Below are positions 58,719-64,000 of a stretch of DNA of 64,000 bases, one piece after another. Position numbers and translations under genes: made by a program. How positions within the stretch are numbered: position 1 is the stretch's first letter; each line of letters starts with the position of its first letter. A model generated the notes under the pieces. It was not told the DNA's origin and made no database searches. It saw nothing but the letters and a program-made list of their open reading frames with translations. Origin of the DNA: Asanoa hainanensis (GTDB lineage: Bacteria > Actinomycetota > Actinomycetes > Mycobacteriales > Micromonosporaceae); assembly GCF_900188485.1 (NCBI RefSeq), contig NZ_FZPH01000003.1, positions 248,001 to 312,000 of the forward strand, in the 5' to 3' direction.

Positions 58719-59491
58719 CACCACTCCCGTTGTCCCGCTCGCTGGCCGTGGTACCAGCCGAGCAGCGACCGCTCGGCCAGTCTGAACAGCAGGGAGAGCA
58801 CGATGCCGATCACGCCGAGCAGGAGCACGCCGCTCCACATCTCGGGGATCTGGAAACCCCGCTGGAACTGCAGGACCGTGAAGCCGAGGCCGTCGTTGGC
58901 GGCCATCATCTCGCTGATCACCATCAGGATGATGGCCAGCGGGAGGGCCTGCCGGGCACCGGTCATGATCTGTGGGCTGGCCGCGCGGAGCACCAGATGG
59001 CGCAGGCGCAACGTCCCGGTGATGCCGTAGCTGCGGCAGGTGTCGCTGAGCACCTCGTCGCGGCCGCGGACACCCTCGATGGTGTTGAGCAGCACCGGCC
59101 AGACGCAGCCGAAGACGATCACCAGGATCTTGGTGCGGTCGCCGATGCCGGACAGCAGGATGGCGGCCGGCACGAGCACCGGCGGCGGGAACGCGCGCAG
59201 GAACTCGAGCACCGGCTCCAGCAGCGACCGCACCGACCGGTAGGTGCCGATCAGCCCACCGAGCGCGACACCGAGGGCCACCGCGATCACATAGCCGACG
59301 AGCAGGCGCCACAGCGACGGGAACACCTGCTGCACGAACATGTCCCAGGTCCAGGTGCGGACGAACGCGTCCATGATGGACGAGAGGGACGGCCGGTAGA
59401 AGTCCTCGCTGCCGGCCGAGCCGAACCACCACGTGGCGAGCAGCACGACGGGCAGGCCGATCAGCAGGAGCACACGCGAGACGAGCCTCAT
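58718..59491 (-). CDS. ABC importer permease (SsuC/TauC type)
   Basis: A 257-residue permease with six membrane helices: RAFPPPVLVPAAILLSGIGDRTKI and the EAA-loop region LRLRHLVLRAASPQIMTGARQALPLA. It shares one base with the ATPase start (TGATG) and overlaps the second permease by four bases. The two permeases probably form a heterodimer. Confidence 0.92.
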   Translation of the reverse strand: MRLVSRVLLLIGLPVVLLATWWFGSAGSEDFYRPSLSSIMDAFVRTWTWDMFVQQVFPSLWRLLVGYVIAVALGVALGGLIGTYRSVRSLLEPVLEFLRAFPPPVLVPAAILLSGIGDRTKILVIVFGCVWPVLLNTIEGVRGRDEVLSDTCRSYGITGTLRLRHLVLRAASPQIMTGARQALPLAIILMVISEMMAANDGLGFTVLQFQRGFQIPEMWSGVLLLGVIGIVLSLLFRLAERSLLGWYHGQRAGQREW

Positions 59492-60306
59492 GCCGGCGTC
59501 ACCTCCTCGCCGCGGGTCGACGGGTGCCAGGAGAGCACCCGCCGCTCGACGAACCGGGTGAGCAGGTTGGCCAGCACGCCGAGGATCCCGGTGACCACGA
59601 TCAGTGCGTACACGGTGCGCACCGCGTTGCTCTGCTGCGCGTTGTCGATCTCCTTGCCGATCCCGGGCGAGCCGATGACCAGCTCACCCGTGATGGTCAG
59701 GATCAGCGCGACCGAGGCGGCCAGCCGGAAACCCGTGATGACGTAGGGCAACGAGGTCGGCCAGACCACGTAGCGCACCCGGGCCCAGGGGCTCAGCCGG
59801 AACGCGAGCGCGGTGTCCCGGGCGACCGGGTCGACGTCGGCGACGCCGTGCACGACCTGGATCAGCACCTGCCAGAACGCGGCGTAGACGACCAGCACGA
59901 GGGTCGACTTGACGGTCGGGCCGTAGAGCACGATCACCAGCGGGATCAGGGCGACCGACGGGATCGGCCGGAGGAACTCGATGGTCGTCGCGGTCGCCGC
60001 GCGCACGAACGGCAGCGAGCCGAGCAGCACACCGATGACGACGCCGGCCACCAGCGCAATGCAAAGGCCGAGCGCCCAGGTGCGCAGGGTGTCGACCAAC
60101 GCCGTCCAGAACGACGCCTCGCCCACCAACTCGCCGAGGGAGACCAGGATCTGGCTGGTCGGCGGCGCGAAGTCGATCGGCACGACGCCGACCCGCGGCG
60201 CGATCTCCAGCGCCAGCGCGAACCCGAACAGGCCCAGCGCGCCCAGGGTGACCGACCGGAACCGCCGGCCGGTCACCCGGGACGTACGCGCCGCGACAGC
60301 GACCAT
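59488..60306 (-). CDS. ABC importer permease, second subunit
   Basis: A 272-residue permease: EFLRPIPSVALIPLVIVLYG and an EAA-like loop LSPWARVRYVVWPTSLPYVITG. It is a paralogue of the preceding permease gene product with a longer basic N-terminus. The ATG overlaps the binding-protein gene by one base. Confidence 0.92.
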   Translation of the reverse strand: MVAVAARTSRVTGRRFRSVTLGALGLFGFALALEIAPRVGVVPIDFAPPTSQILVSLGELVGEASFWTALVDTLRTWALGLCIALVAGVVIGVLLGSLPFVRAATATTIEFLRPIPSVALIPLVIVLYGPTVKSTLVLVVYAAFWQVLIQVVHGVADVDPVARDTALAFRLSPWARVRYVVWPTSLPYVITGFRLAASVALILTITGELVIGSPGIGKEIDNAQQSNAVRTVYALIVVTGILGVLANLLTRFVERRVLSWHPSTRGEEVTPA

Positions 60307-61268
60307 CAGGGAAGCAGCCCCGCGACGTCCGGCTTCTGGGTCAGCAGGCCGTCGGTGACCGCCGCCTGGGCCAGGGCGTCGATCGACGCGGTGTTGATCT
60401 CCGACGGCCACTTGGGCAGGGTCATCTTGGCCCGCACCGGCTCTTCGATCTTGGTGTACGTGCCGATGATGTCGCGCACCTCGTCGCCGTGCGAGTCGGC
60501 GTAGGCCAGCGACTCCTTCATCGCCTCGGTGAACCGCTTGACCAGGTCGGGGTTCTCGCCGATCAGCTTGGTCGAGGTGAAGTACATCGCGACGGTCAGG
60601 TTCGGCGCCGCGTCGACGTAGCTGGAGGCGATCTTCTTCATGCCCGCGGCGAGCGCGGCCTGCTGGAACGGCTCGACGACGAAGATCGCGTCGACCCGGC
60701 CGGCCTGCAACGCGCCGACCTGCTCAGGGAACGGAAGCTCGGTGAACTTCACCTGGCTCGGGTCGCCGCCGTCCTTCTTCACCGAAGCACGCACGCTGGT
60801 GTCCACGATGTTCTTCAGCGTGTTGGCCGCGACGGTCTTGCCGACCAGGTCCTTCGGCGACGCGATGCCGCTGTCCGGCTTGACGTAGAGGCCGGCGAAG
60901 TCGTCGTCGACACCGGTCGAGTTGTTGCCGTTGCAGACCACCTTCAGCGGCGCGTTGTTCGACTTGCCCAGCAACAGCGAGACGGCGTTGCTGAAGCCGA
61001 ACTGGTATTCGCCGGAGAGGACGGCGGGCACGATCGCGGCGCCGCCCTGCGCGGTGGTCAGCGTCAGGTCGATGTTGCGCTTGCTGAAGAAGCCCTTCTC
61101 CTTGCCGAGGTAGATGGGCGCGACATCGAGGATCGCGATGACGCCGGCGTTGACCTTGTCTGGTGCGGCGGCGCCACCGGCCGCCGGAGTGTCGTCGGAC
61201 GAGTCACCGCAGGCGGCGGTGGCGAGCAGCGCCACGGCGGTGACGAGGGCGAGCAAGGGGCGTCGCAT
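60306..61268 (-). CDS. ABC importer substrate-binding lipoprotein (NMT1/SsuA type)
   Basis: A 320-residue lipoprotein; the start at MRRPLLAL gives a compact signal peptide and lipobox TAAC (Cys about 20). It has NMT1/THI5-like binding-protein motifs: APIYLGKEKGFFSKRNIDLTL, GGAAIVPAVLSGEYQFGFSN, and ALQAGRVDAIFVVEPF. This family binds sulfonates, nitrate, pyrimidines or aromatic acids. As the first gene of an operon with pobA and an aldehyde dehydrogenase, an aromatic ligand is inferred. Confidence 0.9.
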   Translation of the reverse strand: MRRPLLALVTAVALLATAACGDSSDDTPAAGGAAAPDKVNAGVIAILDVAPIYLGKEKGFFSKRNIDLTLTTAQGGAAIVPAVLSGEYQFGFSNAVSLLLGKSNNAPLKVVCNGNNSTGVDDDFAGLYVKPDSGIASPKDLVGKTVAANTLKNIVDTSVRASVKKDGGDPSQVKFTELPFPEQVGALQAGRVDAIFVVEPFQQAALAAGMKKIASSYVDAAPNLTVAMYFTSTKLIGENPDLVKRFTEAMKESLAYADSHGDEVRDIIGTYTKIEEPVRAKMTLPKWPSEINTASIDALAQAAVTDGLLTQKPDVAGLLP

Positions 61269-61310
61269 CGGAACTCCATCCACGTCAGGGGTGAGCGGAG
61301 AGGGCATGTT

Positions 61311-61328
61311 GTTCGGATAGCGCACAGA
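61311..61328. promoter_or_regulatory. Operator-like site of the importer operon (copy 1)
   Basis: GTTCGGATAGCGCACAGA lies 13 bases after the -10 of the minus-strand promoter. It differs at a single base from the copy at 61428-61445. The core is an imperfect palindrome (TGTTCG...CGCACA), and the shape GTTCG-N5-CGCAC recalls IclR-type PcaR/PcaU sites. Confidence 0.6.
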
Positions 61329-61340
61329 TGTACAACGGGA

Positions 61341-61370
61341 AACCTAGAGCCGCGTCGTACCGGAAGTCAA
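61341..61370 (-). promoter_or_regulatory. Promoter of the aromatic importer operon
   Basis: Minus strand TTGACT (61365-61370), 18-base spacer, TAGGTT (61341-61346). It mirrors the pca promoter. Confidence 0.6.
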
Positions 61371-61382
61371 TGTTCATCATTA

Positions 61383-61412
61383 TTGACGCTCATGGCGTGT
61401 GGTTCCTAGGCT
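61383..61412 (+). promoter_or_regulatory. Promoter of pcaIJHG
   Basis: TTGACG (61383-61388), 18-base spacer, TAGGCT (61407-61412), about 45 bases before the pcaI ATG. Confidence 0.6.
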
Positions 61413-61420
61413 GGCTGCTG

Positions 61421-61445
61421 AACGAATGTTCGTATAGCGCACAGA
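61421..61445. promoter_or_regulatory. Operator-like site of pcaIJHG (copy 2)
   Basis: GTTCGTATAGCGCACAGA (61428-61445) overlaps the inverted repeat ACGAA-tg-TTCGT (61422-61433). It lies just downstream of the -10, where a bound repressor would block transcription. Confidence 0.6.
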
Positions 61446-61456
61446 CTGGGAGCCGC

Positions 61457-62260
61457 ATGGCCGAACTCGTCAGCCTCGCCGAGGGTGTGGCGGAGCTGGT
61501 CCACGACGGGGACGCGGTCGCGTTGGAGGGCTTCACGCACCTGATCCCCGTGGCCGCCGGCCAGGAGATCATCAGGCAGGGGCGCCGCGACCTGACGCTG
61601 ATCCGGATGACTCCCGACATCGTCTACGACCAGCTCATCGGCGCCGGTTGCGCGGCACGCCTGGTGTTCTCGTGGGGCGGCAACCCCGGTGTCGGCTCGC
61701 TGCACCGGTTCCGCGACGCGGTGGAGAACGCCTGGCCGCGGCCGATCGAGATCGAGGAGCACAGCCACGCCGGCATGGCCAACCGCTACGTCGCCGGGGC
61801 GTCCGGGCTGCCGTTCGCCGTGCTGCGCGGCTACGTCGGCACCGACATCGCCAAGCACACCAAGACGGTCGCCACGGTCACCTGCCCGTTCACGGGCGAG
61901 GCGCTGACCGCCGTCGCCGCCCTCAACCCGGACGTCGCCGTGATCCACGCCCAGCGCGCCGACCGGCGCGGCAACGTGCAGCTCTGGGGCATCACCGGCG
62001 TGCAGAAGGAAGCGGTGCTGGCCGCCGCACGGTCGCTGGTCACGGTCGAGGAGGTCGTCGACGAGCTCGAGCCGCGGCCCGGTGCGGTGGTCCTGCCGGG
62101 CTGGGTGGTCACCGCCGTGGCGCACGTGCCGCGCGGCGCGCACCCGTCCTACGCGCAGGGCTACTACGACCGCGACAACGACTACTACCAGTCCTGGGAT
62201 CCGATCAGCCGGGACCGCGAGACGTTCGGGCGCTGGCTGGACGAGGTGACCGCCGCATGA
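61457..62260 (+). CDS. pcaI: 3-oxoadipate CoA-transferase subunit A
   Basis: A 267-residue alpha subunit that moves CoA from succinyl-CoA to beta-ketoadipate. It has family I CoA-transferase features: GDAVALEGFTHLIPVAAGQE near the N-terminus and NPDVAVIHAQRADRRGNVQLWG. The ATG overlaps nothing upstream and follows GGGAGCCGC. It overlaps pcaJ by four bases. Assignment to the pca pathway rests on the adjacent pcaHG genes; related acyl-CoA transferases look similar. Confidence 0.88.
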   Translation: MAELVSLAEGVAELVHDGDAVALEGFTHLIPVAAGQEIIRQGRRDLTLIRMTPDIVYDQLIGAGCAARLVFSWGGNPGVGSLHRFRDAVENAWPRPIEIEEHSHAGMANRYVAGASGLPFAVLRGYVGTDIAKHTKTVATVTCPFTGEALTAVAALNPDVAVIHAQRADRRGNVQLWGITGVQKEAVLAAARSLVTVEEVVDELEPRPGAVVLPGWVVTAVAHVPRGAHPSYAQGYYDRDNDYYQSWDPISRDRETFGRWLDEVTAA

Positions 62261-63018
62261 GCGGGTGGACCGCCGACGAGATGATGACCGTCACCGCCGC
62301 GCGCTCGCTGGCTGGCCGCACCTCGTGTTTCGTCGGCATCGGGCTGCCCAGCACGGCGGCCAACCTGGCCCGCCGCACCTCGAACCCGAACCTGGCGCTG
62401 ATCTACGAGTCGGGTGCGATCGGCGCCAAGCCGACCACGTTGCCACTGTCCATCGGGGACGGTGAGCTCGGCGAGACCGCGGACGCGGTGGTCAGCGTCC
62501 CCGAGATCTTCAACTACTGGCTCCAGCCCGGCCGGGTCGACGTCGGGTTCCTGGGCGCCGCGCAGGTCGACCGGCGCGGCAACATCAACACGACGGTGAT
62601 CGGCGACTATCGCTCACCCGCTGTCCGGTTGCCGGGCGCGGGTGGCGCTCCCGAGATCGCCGCCTCCTGCCGCGAGACCATCGTGGTCGTCCGGCACCGG
62701 CCGCGTACGCTCGTCGACCGCCTCGAGTTCGTCACCTCGCTCGGCTTCGGCGACGGTCCCGGCGACCGGGCGGCGCTCGGCCTGCGCGGTCGCGGCCCGA
62801 TCCGGCTGATCACCGACCTCGGCGTGCTCGAGCCCGACCCCTCGACCTGCGAGCTGACGCTGGTCAGCATCCATCCCGGTGTCGAGGTCGAGGCGGTGCG
62901 CGCCGCGACCGGCTGGCCGCTCACCGTGCGCGCCGACCTGCGGGTCACCGAGGAGCCCACTGTCGCGGAGCTCGCCGCCCTGCGATCACTGACGACGAGA
63001 GGAGGCGGCGTTGCCTGA
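62257..63018 (+). CDS. pcaJ: 3-oxoadipate CoA-transferase subunit B
   Basis: A 253-residue beta subunit. SCFVGIGLPSTAANLARR opens the fold; the catalytic Glu is expected in LIYESGAIGAKP. QVDRRGNINTTVIGDY and LVSIHPGVEVE are typical late motifs. It is coupled to pcaI (ATGA) and overlaps pcaH by eight bases. Confidence 0.88.
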   Translation: MSGWTADEMMTVTAARSLAGRTSCFVGIGLPSTAANLARRTSNPNLALIYESGAIGAKPTTLPLSIGDGELGETADAVVSVPEIFNYWLQPGRVDVGFLGAAQVDRRGNINTTVIGDYRSPAVRLPGAGGAPEIAASCRETIVVVRHRPRTLVDRLEFVTSLGFGDGPGDRAALGLRGRGPIRLITDLGVLEPDPSTCELTLVSIHPGVEVEAVRAATGWPLTVRADLRVTEEPTVAELAALRSLTTRGGGVA

Positions 63019-63730
63019 CTGGAAGCCACCCGCGCCCTACCGGAGCCACGCGCCGGACGAGCAACCCCCGCTGGAGTCACCGGAATACGGCTCGACCCGG
63101 CTGCGCAGCCCGCGCCAACCGTTGGTGGCGCTGCCGCAGGGACTGACCGAGCTCACCGGGCCGGTGCTCGGGTCCGACCGGGTCGGCCCGCTCGACCACG
63201 ACCTGACCCGCCAGCACGACGGCGAGCCGCAGGGCGAACGGATCGAGGTGTTCGGCCGGGTGCTCGACGGCGACGGCCGGCCAGTCCGGGACACACTCGT
63301 CGAGGTCTGGCAGACCAACGCCGCCGGTCGCTACCTGCACGCGGGAGACCGGCACCCGGCACCGCTCGACCCCAACTTCACCGGGGCCGGGCGGGCGATG
63401 ACCGACAGCGAGGGCCGCTACCGGTTCGTCACCATCAAGCCCGGCGCGTACCCCTGGCGCAACCACCACAACGCCTGGCGCCCGGCGCACATCCACTTCT
63501 CGCTGTTCGGCCACGCGTTCACGCAGCGCCTGGTCACCCAGATGTACTTCCCCAACGACCCGCTCTTCGACCAGGACCCGATCTTCAACTCGGTACGCGA
63601 CCCCGCCGCCCGGCAGCGCCTGGTCGCCGCGTTCGACCTCGGCGCCACGACACCGGAGTGGTCACTCGCCTACCGCTTCGACATCGTGTTGCGTGGACGC
63701 GACGCCACCCCGATGGAGGACGAGGCATGA
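63011..63730 (+). CDS. pcaH: Protocatechuate 3,4-dioxygenase beta subunit
   Basis: A 239-residue iron(III)-binding subunit of the intradiol dioxygenase that opens protocatechuate to 3-carboxymuconate. ERIEVFGRVLDGDGRPVRDT starts the beta-sandwich; the iron ligands are Tyr in AAGRYLHA, Tyr in GAYPWRNHH and the two His of RPAHIHFSLFG. Translation starts at TTG with a strong GGAGG six bases upstream, inside the end of pcaJ. It overlaps pcaG by four bases. Confidence 0.95.
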   Translation: MPDWKPPAPYRSHAPDEQPPLESPEYGSTRLRSPRQPLVALPQGLTELTGPVLGSDRVGPLDHDLTRQHDGEPQGERIEVFGRVLDGDGRPVRDTLVEVWQTNAAGRYLHAGDRHPAPLDPNFTGAGRAMTDSEGRYRFVTIKPGAYPWRNHHNAWRPAHIHFSLFGHAFTQRLVTQMYFPNDPLFDQDPIFNSVRDPAARQRLVAAFDLGATTPEWSLAYRFDIVLRGRDATPMEDEA

Positions 63731-64000
63731 CGACTCCGTCGCAGACGGTTGGGCCATTCTTCGCGCTCGGGCTGCCCTGGGCGGACGGGCCTTTTGCGGT
63801 GGCCGAGGACTTTCCCGGCGCGTTCTGGCTGCGCGGCGTGGTGCTCGACGGTGCCGGCGAGCCCGTGCCGGACGCGCTGATCGAGATCTGGCAGGCCGAC
63901 CCGGCCGGGCGGTTCGACCACCCGGACGACCCGCGCGGCCCGGTGGCCACCGCCGGCTTCCGCGGCTTCGCCCGCTGCCCGACCGACACCGACGGGCGCT
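63727..64000 (+). CDS. pcaG: Protocatechuate 3,4-dioxygenase alpha subunit, 3' end missing
   Basis: First 91 residues of the alpha subunit. PSQTVGPFFALGLPWADG is the characteristic N-terminus, and FWLRGVVLDGAGEPVPDALIEIWQAD the shared intradiol-dioxygenase strand pair. The ATG overlaps pcaH by four bases. The gene continues beyond the window; pcaB, pcaL/D and an IclR-type regulator may follow. Confidence 0.93.
   Translation, partial: MTTPSQTVGPFFALGLPWADGPFAVAEDFPGAFWLRGVVLDGAGEPVPDALIEIWQADPAGRFDHPDDPRGPVATAGFRGFARCPTDTDGR

Overview
The window is about 70% GC and densely packed on both strands. It has GTG and TTG starts, many 1-4 base ATGA, GTGA and TGATG gene overlaps, Tat-type and C-terminally anchored secreted proteins, and pca aromatic catabolism. 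This fits a Gram-positive actinomycete. The HTTM, CYTH-CHAD and ECF42 content is compatible with Micromonosporaceae, but the sequence alone does not fix the genus. No rRNA, tRNA, CRISPR array, insertion sequence or phage module was seen, and no gene-free stretch exceeds 300 bases (the longest are about 175-190 bases and are described).

Layout. 2-6958: the end of an ECF42 sigma factor, a two-gene leaderless unit, cytochrome bd oxidase (cydAB), and a two-component system with a small GerMN-like lipoprotein. 6909-16799: ddl and alr, a DCC/HTTM membrane trio, a fused double ABC exporter, a GIDE-like membrane protein and a Tat-exported M28 peptidase. 16895-24680: accessory enzymes and regulators, including an ArsR/MFS pair and a methyltransferase fused to a degenerate kinase-like domain.

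24715-44940 is a phosphate and cell-surface island, almost entirely on the minus strand. It holds a CYTH-CHAD protein, a phosphoacceptor-less STAS protein, the Pit transporter, a three-gene WxL/Csc-like surface cluster, PstB, a sortase homologue that has lost its catalytic His and Cys, an LALTG-anchored Ig-like protein, a PstS-like protein, an 867-residue membrane-anchored companion, PstS-PstA-PstC, a DUF1508-like leader gene, a small anchored protein and a Tat-exported PHP-family hydrolase. Three secreted proteins here share an N-terminal domain of about 115 residues that I do not recognise as a named family. This island is the best candidate for an undescribed system: phosphate acquisition physically combined with a surface-protein assembly that includes a sortase pseudoenzyme.

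45008-53022: an ECF42 sigma factor with its DGPF/YciI partner, a decayed RibD-type reductase, a GNAT, a second WxL-like pair, an HTH/SRPBCC pair, an FAD oxidase and a two-subunit fluoride channel.

53000-64000: aromatic catabolism. An eight-gene minus-strand operon (NMT1/SsuA-type ABC importer, aldehyde dehydrogenase, MetE-like methyltransferase, pobA, MFS transporter) diverges from pcaIJHG (CoA transferase and protocatechuate 3,4-dioxygenase; pcaG runs off the end). The 188-base region between them has two mirrored promoters, each followed by a copy of the same 18-base operator-like sequence. The inferred route is aldehyde or methoxylated precursor to 4-hydroxybenzoate, to protocatechuate, to the beta-ketoadipate pathway.
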